Shown here: one piece after another, positions 1 through 9,736 of the stretch | Position numbering within the stretch: the stretch's first letter is position 1 | How the letters are laid out: every line of letters starts with the position of its first letter | NCBI RefSeq assembly: GCF_001507555.1 | Contig: NZ_LQBO01000001.1 | Location: 62,001 to 126,000 of the forward strand | From: Thiomicrospira sp. XS5 | GTDB lineage: Bacteria > Pseudomonadota > Gammaproteobacteria > Thiomicrospirales > Thiomicrospiraceae | DNA length: 64,000 nt | Direction: 5' to 3' | Notes under the pieces: generated by a model | Told to the model about the DNA's origin: nothing | Seen by the model: only the letters and a program-made list of their open reading frames with translations | The model's database searches: none | Made by a program: the position numbers and the translations under genes

Positions 1-3000
1 ATCCTTTTCCTAGCCTTAATTGCAGCCTTTTTACGCATCAGCTTGCTCAGCCGCCGGGTCTCGGCCGGTGCGGCCCGAATTCAAACGCAGTCCAATAAAC
101 TGAACAATGTATTGCAAGCCACCCACTCGGTCACTTGGGAGTGGGATGTCCGCACCGACAAAGTCCGCTTCAATACCGATATGTGGTTGAAAATCATGGG
201 CTATGACGCCAGTACTTATACCGAATTCACCTTCGAAAACCGTCAACAACTCACTCATCCAGATGACCAAAAAGCCTTGCAAGAGGCCCTGCGCGCACAC
301 TTTAGCGGCGAAACCGACTTCTATCAGGTGGAAACCCGCATGCGCCACCAAGATGGTAGTTGGGTTTGGATACTGTCACAAGGAAAGGTCATCAAATGGG
401 ATAACAGCCAAAGACCTTTAATTGTCTCAGGCACCCACACCGACATCACCCAAATCAAGCAGCAGGAAGCTTTACTGGATTTCAAATCTCAACGTGACCA
501 GGTTTTGCTCAAACTGCCCGCCAATGTCGACAATCTGTCTAAGAATTCACTGATTCGGTATGCACTGAATTTGACGGAAAACCTCACCGGTAGCCAACTC
601 AGCTTCGCACGCATCATGGATGAATTTTCGCCGGACCAGCCGCTGTCTTTCTGGTCGTCGAATGCTCACCAACGCTTTTCACCCGAACAACTGGACCGAG
701 TTAACTTAGCCGAACAGTCGTTTTGTCAAACCGTCCTGCAAAACCAAAAACCCATGATCATCAACCAAACAGAGCTCGCTCCGAGTCAGGAGCCGGATGG
801 GTTCACCCCCAATAAATTGCTGATTATTCCGGTCGTGAACGATCAAGAAATTGTCATGATTCTCGGACTGGCAGACAAACCGACCCCTTACACCGAGATG
901 GACCTGGAAGCCGTCGAATTGATTGCCTATGAACTCTGGCGCATGATTCAACGCAAACGCGACCAACAACAGATTGACTCCCAACAAGAACAATACGAGC
1001 GCTTGGTCGACGAAATCGGCCGGGACTTCTGCGTTTTCAGCCTGGAGCCGGACAGTGGGACCTTTACCTATTTAAGCGACAGCGCCATAGACATTTTTGG
1101 CCAACCGAAAAACACCCTACTCAAAACCAACATGCTGACCGGCATCCAATGGCAGAACGACAGCCAGCAAAGTTTAAAAAGCGTTCTCGACAAGCTATTG
1201 TCCCGGCGAGAAAATGAAAACACGCTCGATTTAACCTTCGAGACCCCACAAGGCGAGGAACGCGCCATCAAGATCATGCAACATACCGTGCTGGATGAAC
1301 AAGACCGCTTGATTTCGATTGACGGCTTAATCGAAAACATCACCGACAAAATTCAAACCGAGCACGACCTGATCCAGGCGGCCAATGTTTTCCGACATTC
1401 ACAAGAAGCCATTCTAATCACGGACCGAAAAGGTTACATTCTCAATATCAACGATGCGTTCACCCGCATCACCGGCTACAGCAAGGAAGAAGTCCTCGGC
1501 CAAACCCCGCGCGTTCTTAGCTCGGGGAAACATGATAAAACCTTTTATGCCGAACTCTGGCACGAACTGTTCGATAAGGGGACCTGGTCCGGCGAGATCT
1601 GGAACCGGCGAAAGAATGGCGAAATCTACCCGGAAAAAATGACCGTTAGCTCCATCCTGGACGAAAACGGTTCACCCAAAGAGTTTATCGCGCTGTTCTC
1701 GGACATCACCACCCAGAAAAAGCAGCAATCACAACTCGAATACATCGCCCATTTCGATGCTTTGACCGGCTTGCCGAACCGCACGCTACTGGCGGACCGT
1801 TTAAACCAAGCCATCACCTATTCCAAGCGCCATCAATTAAATTTAGCCGTCCTGTTTATCGACCTGGACGGCTTTAAAACCATTAACGACTTGTACGGCC
1901 ATCAAGCCGGCGATGAACTGCTAATCACCGTCGCCAAACGTTTCAAAAGCGCTTTGCGCGAAGAAGACACCATCGCGCGAATCGGCGGTGACGAATTTGT
2001 CGCTGTGATTCTGGACATTGAAGACACAGCTGAAACCGACGACCTTTTAAAACGCCTGCTTGACAACGCCAACAAACCGATCACTTACGAAGAAAATCAA
2101 CTGAAGGTTTCGGCCAGCATCGGTGTCAGCTTTTACAACCAGCAAAACGAGCTGGATGCCGACCAAATCATTCGCCAAGCCGACCAAGCCATGTATCAAG
2201 CGAAAATGAAAGGGAAAAACCAAGTCTATGTCTTTGACGAAAAAACCTTGGGCAGCATGGCACAAACTCAGGAACTGATGGCCTTGGAACAAGGCGTCAA
2301 AAACAACGAACTCCGCCTTCACTACCAACCGAAAATTCATTTACGGGAAGGCCGCTTACTCGGCTTTGAATCCCTGATACGCTGGCAGCACCCGGAAAAA
2401 GGCCTGCTGTCGCCAGCCGCCTTCTTGCCGTTGCTGCGCGACCATCCGCTGAGTGTCGATGTCGGTTTCTGGGTCATTGACGCGGCTCTAAAACAAATGA
2501 CCGACTGGAAAAGCCAAGGGCTGGACATCAACCTCAGTGTCAATATTGAAGGGGAACTGCTGCAGGAACCGGATTTTATTCCACGACTGGGTGACGTGCT
2601 GAACAGCTACCCCGACATTCCAGCGCGCAACCTGACGCTGGAAATCCTCGAAACTTCGGCCTTGGAAGACATTTTCAGCGTTTCGAAAACCATGACGGAA
2701 TGCAGCCGCAGACTGGGCGTTAACTTCTCCATCGACGACTTCGGAACGGGCTACGCTTCCCTGACCTACCTCAAACACCTGCCGGTCACGGAACTGAAAG
2801 TCGACCAAAGTTTCGTCAAAGACCTGCACTCCGAACCCCAAAGTCTGTCCATTATGGAAAGTATCATTGGCATGGGAGACGCCTTTAATCTCGACGTCAT
2901 CGCCGAAGGCGTGGAAACCGACGAACAAGCGACGTTACTGCTCAAGCTGGGCTGCAACATGGCGCAAGGCTATCACATCAGCCGCCCCATGCCTCCGGCG

Positions 3001-3408
3001 GAAATCCCGGACTGGATTGCCCAGTGGCAACCGGCCCCCCACTGGCAGAAAACCGACAAGCTGGACAAGCGCGACCTATCATTGGTTGCCGCCGCCACCG
3101 AACATCGTTCCTGGATCAATACCTTGCATAAATTCGTGCACGACCAAGTCGACACGCCGCCTCCGCTGGATTTATCGCGCTGCGGGTTCGGCCAATGGTT
3201 GGATACAAAAGGCCCGGAAATGATTTCAGATGCCAAACGCCTGGAGGCCATTCATTTGCTGCACGGGCAAGTCCACCACCTAGGCGAATTGATTATCGAA
3301 CTGAAACGTCACGATAAGCTGGAAGATGCCATCGCTGAGTTGCACCATCTCAATAACATGAAAAACGAGCTCCTGGCGCAAATTGATGCCCTGACGGACG
3401 AATTATAA
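1..3408 (+). CDS. Membrane PAS/GGDEF/EAL c-di-GMP protein with C-terminal CZB domain (5' truncated by window)
   Basis: The reading frame is open from base 1, so the start lies upstream of the window; 1135 residues are visible. It opens with the end of a hydrophobic segment (residues 1-15). Next come a PAS domain (about 35-150), a GAF-like region (about 160-320), two more PAS domains (about 328-445 and 457-575), GGDEF (about 582-745), EAL (about 765-1005) and a CZB domain (about 1030-1135). The GGDEF motif is intact (RIGGDEF) with an RxxD inhibitory site five residues upstream (REED), so cyclase activity is plausible. The EAL motif reads ESL, but the glutamate, the DDFGTGY loop and the AEGVET motif are kept, so phosphodiesterase activity is also plausible. 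The CZB domain shows HxxW, CGFGQW and HxxH-like zinc ligands, known from chemoreceptors and from the cyclase DgcZ. Role: inner-membrane c-di-GMP turnover, probably tuned by zinc or an oxidant (inference). Confidence 0.9.
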   Translation: MLFLALIAAFLRISLLSRRVSAGAARIQTQSNKLNNVLQATHSVTWEWDVRTDKVRFNTDMWLKIMGYDASTYTEFTFENRQQLTHPDDQKALQEALRAHFSGETDFYQVETRMRHQDGSWVWILSQGKVIKWDNSQRPLIVSGTHTDITQIKQQEALLDFKSQRDQVLLKLPANVDNLSKNSLIRYALNLTENLTGSQLSFARIMDEFSPDQPLSFWSSNAHQRFSPEQLDRVNLAEQSFCQTVLQNQKPMIINQTELAPSQEPDGFTPNKLLIIPVVNDQEIVMILGLADKPTPYTEMDLEAVELIAYELWRMIQRKRDQQQIDSQQEQYERLVDEIGRDFCVFSLEPDSGTFTYLSDSAIDIFGQPKNTLLKTNMLTGIQWQNDSQQSLKSVLDKLLSRRENENTLDLTFETPQGEERAIKIMQHTVLDEQDRLISIDGLIENITDKIQTEHDLIQAANVFRHSQEAILITDRKGYILNINDAFTRITGYSKEEVLGQTPRVLSSGKHDKTFYAELWHELFDKGTWSGEIWNRRKNGEIYPEKMTVSSILDENGSPKEFIALFSDITTQKKQQSQLEYIAHFDALTGLPNRTLLADRLNQAITYSKRHQLNLAVLFIDLDGFKTINDLYGHQAGDELLITVAKRFKSALREEDTIARIGGDEFVAVILDIEDTAETDDLLKRLLDNANKPITYEENQLKVSASIGVSFYNQQNELDADQIIRQADQAMYQAKMKGKNQVYVFDEKTLGSMAQTQELMALEQGVKNNELRLHYQPKIHLREGRLLGFESLIRWQHPEKGLLSPAAFLPLLRDHPLSVDVGFWVIDAALKQMTDWKSQGLDINLSVNIEGELLQEPDFIPRLGDVLNSYPDIPARNLTLEILETSALEDIFSVSKTMTECSRRLGVNFSIDDFGTGYASLTYLKHLPVTELKVDQSFVKDLHSEPQSLSIMESIIGMGDAFNLDVIAEGVETDEQATLLLKLGCNMAQGYHISRPMPPAEIPDWIAQWQPAPHWQKTDKLDKRDLSLVAAATEHRSWINTLHKFVHDQVDTPPPLDLSRCGFGQWLDTKGPEMISDAKRLEAIHLLHGQVHHLGELIIELKRHDKLEDAIAELHHLNNMKNELLAQIDALTDEL

Positions 3409-3410
3409 AA

Positions 3411-3428
3411 ATAGCCAGGCCTGGCCAA
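3411..3428 (+). terminator. Palindrome GCCAGGCCTGGC after the GGDEF/EAL gene
   Basis: A perfect 12-bp palindrome (3414-3425) containing the iterated 10-mer CCAGGCCTGG lies a few bases after the stop codon. It can form a GC-rich hairpin, but the following T tract is poor, so terminator function is only possible. Confidence 0.35.
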
Positions 3429-3474
3429 AACAGACATTGGAACGAACCGTTTCAGTTCGCCGCTTTCGATAAAC

Positions 3475-3930
3475 TTATGCTTTCCGGTTCGCCGCCAACA
3501 GCCGATCAAGGTGGTTGGCAAACGCCTGGCGATCCTTCTGATTCAACGGAGGCGGACCGCCACCGACTTCCACTCCGCTGGAACGCATGGACTCCATAAA
3601 ATCCCGCATCGCGAGCTTCTGCTGAATGGTGCTGGTTTGATACAGCTCCCCTCGAGGGTTCAAAGCATGAGCGCCTTTGGCGATCACTTCCGCCGCCAGC
3701 GGAATATCGGCCGTGACCACCAAATCGCCGGGCGAAACCCGCCGGACGATTTCATTGTCCGCTACATCGAAGCCTTTCGCCACTTGCAAAAAGTGCAACC
3801 AAGGCGAAGACGGCACGCGTATGACATGGTTCGCCACCAACGTCGTCGGGCATTCGGTGCGCACTGCGGCTTTGAACAAGATTTCCTTAATCACCGCCGG
3901 GCAAGCGTCCGCGTCGACCCAAATCTGCAT
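3475..3930 (-). CDS. DUF188 / YaiI-YqxD family protein
   Basis: 151 residues. The start [11 protein letters not shown] is chosen because it is the family's conserved N-terminus ([15 protein letters not shown]) and has GGTGGA upstream; the longer open frame upstream overlaps recQ. Further family signatures are the VVTADIPLA motif near residue 80, the ALNPRGELY stretch and a C-terminal GGPPPL motif. The acidic residues (DADACP, TADIPLA) match the PIN-like fold proposed for this family, but no function is established. It lies 10 bp downstream of the recQ 3' end on the same strand, so the two were probably co-transcribed before the prophage entered. The prophage may therefore affect its expression (inference). 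Confidence 0.9.
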   Translation of the reverse strand: MQIWVDADACPAVIKEILFKAAVRTECPTTLVANHVIRVPSSPWLHFLQVAKGFDVADNEIVRRVSPGDLVVTADIPLAAEVIAKGAHALNPRGELYQTSTIQQKLAMRDFMESMRSSGVEVGGGPPPLNQKDRQAFANHLDRLLAANRKA

Positions 3931-3940
3931 ATTTTCCACC

Positions 3941-5631
3941 TCAACCGCCGTCTTCTTGTTGTAATCGACGGAGTTCCGCCAGAAATTCAAACCCATAACG
4001 GGCCAGCTTGCTTTCGCCCACCCCACTGACTTGCAACAACTCCGCATCCGTTTGCGGCAGCCGTTGTGCCATTTCGATGAGCGCCGCATCGCCAAACACT
4101 TGATACGCGGGGCGTTCTTCGCTGTCGGCAATGTCTTTACGCAAACGCCGTAGCGTTTCGAAACGCTCTAGCTCCACACGGGACAAATCCGCTTTTTGCT
4201 GTTTTCCGCCAGGCCTGGTGGATTTTCCGATTTGCACACGCGGCTTGGCCAACTGCAAACTGACCTGCCCTTTCAGCACCTCACCGGCTTTTTCGGTGAG
4301 TCGTAAGACCGAATAATGTTGAATGTCCTGAATAAGGTACCCCAGGTGAATCAACTGCCGAAAAATATTGTCCCACTCCGCTGCGGAATATTCCCGACCG
4401 ATGCCATAGGTACTCAATTGCTGATGATTCAGCTGACGAATCCGTTCATTATCCAGCCCTCGCAACACATCCACAACATGGCGTAAGCCATAGCCTTGCC
4501 CCACTCGATACACGCAAGACAGCGCTTTTTGTGCCGCGACAGTGGCATCGAAGAACGCCGGCGGATTCAAACAGATATCGCAATTACCACAATCTTGATC
4601 ACTGCCTTCACTGAAATAATTTAACAATACCCGGCGGCGGCAGGTCTGCGACTCAGCAAAATCCACCATACTGTTGAGCTTAAATCCTTCCACGCGGCGC
4701 TGATGCTCATCCGGCTGGTTTTCGACAAAATGCCGCGCCGTCACCACATCCTGGGCACCGTAAAGCAACAAGGCCTCCGAATCCAACCCATCACGCCCGG
4801 CGCGTCCGGTTTCCTGATAATACCCTTCAATGTTTTTCGGCAAATCGTAATGCACCACAAAGCGTACATTCGGCTTATCAATGCCCATACCAAACGCCAC
4901 CGTCGCCACAACGATATCGACTTCGTCCCGCATAAAACGCTGATGCACGCTGTGGCGAACTTCGCCCGGCAGACCCGCATGATACGCTTGCGCGGCGAAA
5001 CCATTGTCCTGCAACTGCAAGGCCACCTCTTCGACCCGTTTGCGGCTGAGGCAATACACGATGCCGCTTTCCTGGCCAGTACCGCGCGCTTCCAAAAAAG
5101 CCAATAACTGCTTCATCGGCTGGCGTTTGGCCAACACGGTATAACGGATATTAGGACGGTCAAAACTGCTGACATGCACTTTAGGCGCCTGCAGCTGCAA
5201 ACGTTGCAAGATGTCCTGACGTGTGGATTCATCTGCGGTGGCCGTCAACGCAATAAACGGCACCTGCGGGAAATGGGTGCGAAGCTGACCGATTTGCCGG
5301 TATTCCGGCCGGAAATCGTGCCCCCACTGCGAAACACAATGCGCTTCATCAATGGCGAATAAAGCAATCGGTAATTGCTGTAACTGTTGCAGAAAAGAAG
5401 CGTTGAACAGACGTTCTGGCGAGACGTACAGCAAATCCAACTGCCCAGTATGCAGCTGCATCAGCACTTGATCGGCGGTCTGGACATCGAGCGTGGAATT
5501 GTAATAAGCGGCTTTAACCCCGTTCGCCTTCAAGGCTTCCACTTGATCTTGCATCAATGCAATCAACGGCGACACGACAATGGCCGTTCCCGCCCGAATC
5601 ATGGCCGGAACCTGATAACACAGCGACTTAC
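3941..5631 (-). pseudogene. recQ: recQ ATP-dependent DNA helicase, 3' portion (split by prophage)
   Basis: This piece encodes RecQ from SLCYQVPAMIR onward: SPLIALMQDQV, the DEAH box (AIDEAHCVSQWGHDFRPEY), TATAD, motifs V-VI (GMGIDKPNVRFVVHYDLP, QETGRAGRDG), the zinc-binding Cys set (RRRVLLNYF, CGNCDIC), winged helix, and an HRDC domain at the end. RecQ unwinds DNA in recombination and stalled-fork repair. The N-terminal 56 codons, including most of Walker A, lie 35 kb away at 40849-41016. The frame continues 31 bases into the prophage end and could start there, but that product would lack the P-loop and be inactive. Joining the pieces across one CTTAC gives a 617-codon gene, close to the E. 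coli length of about 610. Confidence 0.95.
5627..5631. repeat. Left copy of 5-bp target-site duplication (CTTAC)
   Basis: CTTAC abuts the prophage left end (TGTAG...) and recurs at 40849-40853 directly after the right end (...CTACA). Five-bp duplications are the mark of Mu-family transposition. Using one copy restores the recQ frame exactly. Confidence 0.93.
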
Positions 5632-5792
5632 TGTAGAGAAACAGATGGATTGAGAAAACCAATGGTTAATAAAAATTCCGGGATATTACGATTTTAAGCG
5701 GGATTGAGCGGGATTACATGCGTCGTTTAAAAATCTGTTAATGACACATGGAACCTGAGAAACCGTAATACGATTCAAATGGTGTGCGACTT
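5632..5792. promoter_or_regulatory. Prophage left end with putative transposase-binding sites
   Basis: Read inward, the left end has degenerate copies of the right-end site GGTTTGCGACA: TGGATTGAGAAAA at 5646-5658 (9 of 13 match), GGATTGAGCG at 5701-5710, and the best copy TGGTGTGCGACTT at 5780-5792 (11 of 13). The best copy ends immediately beside the repressor stop codon. The first sits about 15 bp from the terminus, mirroring the right end. This resembles the L1-L3 arrangement of Mu att sites; assignment as transposase sites is inference from position and similarity. Confidence 0.6.
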
Positions 5793-6476
5793 TTAAAAGT
5801 TGAATAGCCCCATGCTTTCGACGCCGATATTTTTCAAATTTGATAATTTTTCTTTAAGCTCGATAACACGCTTTTCCGTGTCTTCAATGTAAGACTCAAC
5901 CCAGCTTGGCGGGTTTGGTTGGTTGGCCAGTAAACGAGCTTTCACTAGGCCATTTTCGGCTTCTAATAACGATAATTCTAAGATCGATTTTATTATTGCA
6001 TAATCGGTCAATCCTTCCTCGGCGGCCTTGTTGTAAACCTGTACGAAAGAATCAACAGCGATGCGCCATTCATCCATAAAATAATGCAGTTCGATCATTA
6101 GATCGACCATGCGCTGGGCTTTACCTGGCAGTATACCTCGTGGAACTTTGGCAGGCTTAAAGTTTAGCGGTTCTGGGTTTGGTTCGTTTTTAATAGGGTT
6201 TTGATCGGTGGCTGCCGCTAGTTGCGTGCCATAAGTTTTAGGGCCGCGACCTGTAGCAAGCCACTCCACAGTTACTCCTGCCGTATTAGCCATTGCTATA
6301 AGATTGTCAAGCCTGGGCATTACTCCATTCATTATTATATTGCGAACCGTTCCCTCCGATAAGCTTGACCTCTTCGCAAATGAATTAATAGACTCAGAGC
6401 CAATAGCATCTTTTAGCCGTGTACTTAACCCTTCCTTTTCACCATCTTCAATTAGGAAGCTAGTTCCTTTTTCCAT
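5793..6476 (-). CDS. Prophage repressor (c-like), helix-turn-helix
   Basis: 227 residues. The start MEKGTSFLIEDG is chosen because AAAGGAAG lies six to nine bases upstream. Residues about 10-75 form an HTH_3/XRE-like DNA-binding domain (SINSFAKRSSLSEGTVRNIIMNG followed by PRLDNLIAMANTAGVTVEWLATGRGP), the pattern of CI- and Mu c-type repressors of many Mu-like prophages. The C-terminal half is helical and charged (YNKAAEEGLTDYAIIKSI) and has no clear S24 peptidase Ser-Lys dyad, so SOS-type self-cleavage is not evident. It is the only leftward phage gene at this end, divergent from the early operon, as expected for the lysogeny repressor. Confidence 0.82.
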   Translation of the reverse strand: MEKGTSFLIEDGEKEGLSTRLKDAIGSESINSFAKRSSLSEGTVRNIIMNGVMPRLDNLIAMANTAGVTVEWLATGRGPKTYGTQLAAATDQNPIKNEPNPEPLNFKPAKVPRGILPGKAQRMVDLMIELHYFMDEWRIAVDSFVQVYNKAAEEGLTDYAIIKSILELSLLEAENGLVKARLLANQPNPPSWVESYIEDTEKRVIELKEKLSNLKNIGVESMGLFNF

Positions 6477-6506
6477 ATCAAACTTCCTTTTGATGAAAAA
6501 AAACAA

Positions 6507-6664
6507 TTAAAACAATAGCTTAAGTATCTAAGAAACCATTCCATATTTAAATAAGAATAGGAACATAAAAATACCGTTGACACTCATATTTAAATATGTA
6601 AACTGTTTATAGTGTTTATTTAAATACGAATAAAGCAGCTTATATATATTATGGAGATTTTACC
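6507..6664. promoter_or_regulatory. Divergent early operator/promoter region with three ATTTAAAT-type repeats
   Basis: AT-rich intergenic DNA between the repressor and the Ner-like gene. The palindromic core TATTTAAATA occurs at 6544-6553, 6587-6596 and 6617-6626. A rightward promoter candidate has TTGACA (6577-6582), a 16-bp spacer and TAAACT (6599-6604), with one repeat core in the spacer. A repressor or the Ner-like protein binding these cores would block the early promoter. Site function is inferred from position and repetition. Confidence 0.6.
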
Positions 6665-6955
6665 ATGAATCACGATCAAATTAAAAAAGCCCTACACGAC
6701 AAAGGCCTGACCTTTACGGCACTAGCGAAAGCCTCCGGTAAAAAATACCAAACTCTGACCGCCTGCTCTATGCGAAAAGTCACTAGTAAACCATGCGCCT
6801 TGATTATTGCGGCGGGTCTAGGCATGGATGTCAACGAAGTCTTCCCGGATGTTGAGCAATACAAAAGTAAAAGTCGTAAGGAGTTAACGACTGGAAGCCT
6901 TGATAAGGCTAAAGCAGCTCTTAAAAAAGCAAATCTTGAAGTCGCTGTCGCATAA
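6665..6955 (+). CDS. Ner-like DNA-binding regulator
   Basis: 96 residues, preceded by GGAGA seven bases upstream. Residues 1-65 resemble the Ner/Nlp family: IKKALHDKGLTFTALAKASGKKYQTL, then an alanine-rich helix and VNEVFPDVEQYKSK, which matches the family's 'IxPSRY' end. Ner of Mu shuts down both the repressor promoter and the early promoter during lytic growth. It is the first rightward gene after the operator region, exactly where Mu carries ner. The C-terminal tail (LDKAKAALKKANLEVAVA) is extra and unassigned. Confidence 0.75.
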   Translation: MNHDQIKKALHDKGLTFTALAKASGKKYQTLTACSMRKVTSKPCALIIAAGLGMDVNEVFPDVEQYKSKSRKELTTGSLDKAKAALKKANLEVAVA

Positions 6956-7050
6956 ATCATGAATGTGTCCTCCGTGTTTTTTACAGCTTCTCAATTTTTT
7001 TGCCGTTGCACCAGCGGTTTGTTTAGAAGTCGATTTTAAAGGGAATTCCA

Positions 7051-7530
7051 ATGGGTTATATCAATTGGAAAAAGGCGCGTGCCTCCAGTTTGCAAGAAGC
7101 CTTCTGGCTGGTGAAGGAGTATGGCAAGACAAAGCGAAATCTATCCGTGGCGCGCATCGCCGAACTGATGGGAATGGAAGACGAATCCCTTTTATACAAG
7201 TGGATGAAAGGTTCCATGCCAGTGCAAAAACTACATAGCTTTGAATATGTGTGCGGTGCCAATTACGTCAGCATTTATCTGGCCAGCAGCGACAACAAGC
7301 TGTTGATTGATATTCCGACCGGGAAAGCATTGAAAGAAGTGAGCGTGATGGAAATGCAAGGCGCTTTTAATGATGCGATGGGCTTGCTGATTAAGTTTGC
7401 ATCAGGTGAAGCTGAAGCGGATGAAACGGTGGCGGCCTTAACCAGATCAATGGGTGATTTAGCCTACCACCGTGAAAACGTACAAAAGGCCGAAGCGCCT
7501 GAACTCGATTTTGGGGAAGGAAATGAATAA
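7051..7530 (+). CDS. Early phage protein, HTH-like N-terminus, function unknown
   Basis: 159 residues, start supported by AAAGGGAA upstream. Residues about 25-60 (LSVARIAELMGMEDESLLYKWMKGSMP) look like a helix-turn-helix; the rest is acidic and helical with no motif I recognise. Proteins of similar size often sit between ner and the transposase gene in Mu-like phages of Gammaproteobacteria. The stop overlaps the transposase start by eight bases, so translation is probably coupled. A regulatory role is suggested by position only. Confidence 0.7.
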   Translation: MGYINWKKARASSLQEAFWLVKEYGKTKRNLSVARIAELMGMEDESLLYKWMKGSMPVQKLHSFEYVCGANYVSIYLASSDNKLLIDIPTGKALKEVSVMEMQGAFNDAMGLLIKFASGEAEADETVAALTRSMGDLAYHRENVQKAEAPELDFGEGNE

Positions 7531-9667
7531 AGAATGGTTTAGTGCGAAGGAATTGGAAGGTCTTTGTGGATTACCTAAAACTGTACGAGGTGTACGTTTA
7601 AAAGCTGATCTGGAAAACTGGAAAAAACAAAAACGATCTAAAGGGAAAGGTTTTGAATACCACATCTCAGCCCTTCCAGAAGAAACCCGCCAGTACCTAA
7701 TTGCCCAGCAAATTCAAGCCGGACGTGCCGCTCAACAGGCGGAAATGAATGGTCGTGCCAAAGCGACAGCGGCCAAAATGGCATTGAAAATAAAAACGAC
7801 TCAACAGGTTAGAGAAAGCCAGCTTCAAGGTGTTTTGGCTCAAATAGCTCATTTGGAAGGCGAAGACCGAAAACGCGCTGAAAGCAGTAGTCTAGTATTG
7901 GAAATGTGGCAAAGCTACATCAAGCACAGTGATGATGGGAAAACCAAAGCGACTGAAAAATTTTTGTTTATGTGGTCGGAGCGACAATTTCCGATGCCAG
8001 CCGATTTTGAGTGGGTCTACGACTATGTTGGCACCACACTCAATAAGGCAACACTTTATCGTTGGATTCAAAATCCAGATCGTCTCATTAAAAAATACGG
8101 AAACCGGAGAGGCCAGACCCTGATTGACACCCAGCCAGAGGTGAAATCATTTGTCACATCCATGCTGTACACCCATCCACAGGCACAAGCCAAGGATATT
8201 CTTTACGGGCTGGAGTCTGAGTTTGATGGCACCGATGTCAAGATTCCGGGCAAAGCGTCCATCCAGCGCTGGCTGAACAAATACAAGCAGGAAAACAAAG
8301 CCGTTTATAAAGCGATCACCCATCCGGACGCCTATAAAAACAGCTATATGCCAGCCCTGGGTGAAATCAAAGCGAGTGCCCTTAATGAACGCTGGGAAAT
8401 GGATGCCACCCCAACTGACTGGGATTTGACAGACGGACGTTACAGCCTGTTAGCCAAAATTGATGTTTACAGCTTAACGCCGCGCGTATTGCTAAGCCCA
8501 ACGGCCACATCTGGCGCTCAGGCAAAACTGTTACGTGACTGCTTTATGAACGACGGGCTGCCTGACACCATTAAAACCGACAATGGTGCGGACTACGTCA
8601 GTCTTCAAATCCGCACCGCTTTGCGCAACCTAAATATTGAACAAGATATTTCTGCGCCGTTTTCTCCTTGGGAGAAAGGGCATATTGAACGCTTCTTCAA
8701 AACCCTATCACACTCGCTGCTGAAAATGCTGCCAGGCTTTATCGGGCACAATGTGGCTGAACGATCGGAAATTGAAGACAGAAAAGCCTTCAGTGAGCGC
8801 CTCTTCAAAAAAGGCGAAGTGATCGAAGTCAAAATGACTGCCGCTCAATTCCAAGAGCATATCGATCACTGGGTCAATTATGTTTATCTGCATGAAGAGC
8901 ACGGCGGATTGGGCGGAAAAACGCCTTTCCAAATGCTCTCTGAATGGACAAAACCGATCCGAAAAATTCAAAACGAACGCGCGCTGGACATTCTTCTGGC
9001 CAGTGTTGGCGAACGTACGGTCGGAAAAGAAGGCATTCGCTTAGACAACTTCAACTACATCGCGCCTGAGCTTGGGCCAATCGTTGGCCAAAAAGTCCAG
9101 ATTCGTAAAGACCCTGTCGATGTTGGCACCATATTCGTTTTTCAAGGTGGTGAATTTATCTGCATCGCTGAAGATGCGCGCTATGTCGGCATCCGTCGCC
9201 AAGATATTGCCATTGAAGCCAAAAACCTCGCTAAAAAAGCCATCAAAGAAAAGAAAAAAGAAATCCGTCAGATCCAGTCCAAGGTCAATACCAAAGACAT
9301 TGCCGAACAAATTTTGGCGCACAAGCGCGAACAGAACAACGTGTCCATGTTGCCTAAACAAACTGAATCTTACACAAATGACATGCTTGAAGCCGCGACA
9401 GAAGCGACTGAATTACGCAGACCATCCACTGAAAATAAGCCATTGGAACCGCTTAAACCATTGGAGCCGGTCGAAAGCCTGCCAAGTGTTACGGACCCAC
9501 AAGCCATCCACAGACGTTACTTGCGCCTAATCAACAAACTTGAAAAAGGAGAAGAATTAAGTTCGGAAGAAAGCAGATTTTATAAAGGCTATCACGATAC
9601 GCCAGAGTGTTGTGCCATGCAGGAATTTTTTGAAGACTTTGGGCTGCTGGAAACGGTTAATCAATGA
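7523..9667 (+). CDS. Mu-type DDE transposase (MuA-like)
   Basis: 714 residues (MuA is 663). The start MNKEWFSAKELEGL is chosen for its GGGGAAGG ribosome site and because it begins the conserved MuA N-terminal DNA-binding domain. The catalytic DDE core is visible: first Asp in RWEMDATPTDW (about residue 294), second Asp in IKTDNGADY (about 353), and Glu in PWEKGHIERFF (about 389). A Mu-transposase C-terminal beta-barrel region follows (FNYIAPELGPIVGQKVQIRKDP), then a long charged tail expected to contact the MuB-like ATPase. It joins the prophage ends to target DNA for integration and for replicative transposition. First gene of the transposition module, 69 bp before the MuB-like gene. Confidence 0.96.
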   Translation: MNKEWFSAKELEGLCGLPKTVRGVRLKADLENWKKQKRSKGKGFEYHISALPEETRQYLIAQQIQAGRAAQQAEMNGRAKATAAKMALKIKTTQQVRESQLQGVLAQIAHLEGEDRKRAESSSLVLEMWQSYIKHSDDGKTKATEKFLFMWSERQFPMPADFEWVYDYVGTTLNKATLYRWIQNPDRLIKKYGNRRGQTLIDTQPEVKSFVTSMLYTHPQAQAKDILYGLESEFDGTDVKIPGKASIQRWLNKYKQENKAVYKAITHPDAYKNSYMPALGEIKASALNERWEMDATPTDWDLTDGRYSLLAKIDVYSLTPRVLLSPTATSGAQAKLLRDCFMNDGLPDTIKTDNGADYVSLQIRTALRNLNIEQDISAPFSPWEKGHIERFFKTLSHSLLKMLPGFIGHNVAERSEIEDRKAFSERLFKKGEVIEVKMTAAQFQEHIDHWVNYVYLHEEHGGLGGKTPFQMLSEWTKPIRKIQNERALDILLASVGERTVGKEGIRLDNFNYIAPELGPIVGQKVQIRKDPVDVGTIFVFQGGEFICIAEDARYVGIRRQDIAIEAKNLAKKAIKEKKKEIRQIQSKVNTKDIAEQILAHKREQNNVSMLPKQTESYTNDMLEAATEATELRRPSTENKPLEPLKPLEPVESLPSVTDPQAIHRRYLRLINKLEKGEELSSEESRFYKGYHDTPECCAMQEFFEDFGLLETVNQ

Positions 9668-9736
9668 CAGCCCAAAACAATTTTAACGCCGATTTAAACC
9701 GCCATTTAAATCGAAATTAACCGCAAGGTGAATTAA

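Noticed and set aside
3511-4029. Long rightward frame opposite the DUF188 gene
   Set aside because: Antisense to a conserved gene, no domain or ribosome site; composition-driven shadow.
5627-5662. Possible new start for the recQ 3' piece inside the prophage end (MVFSIHLFLYSKSLCYQ)
   Set aside because: The product would lack the Q motif and Walker A, so it cannot be an active helicase; treated as a split pseudogene.
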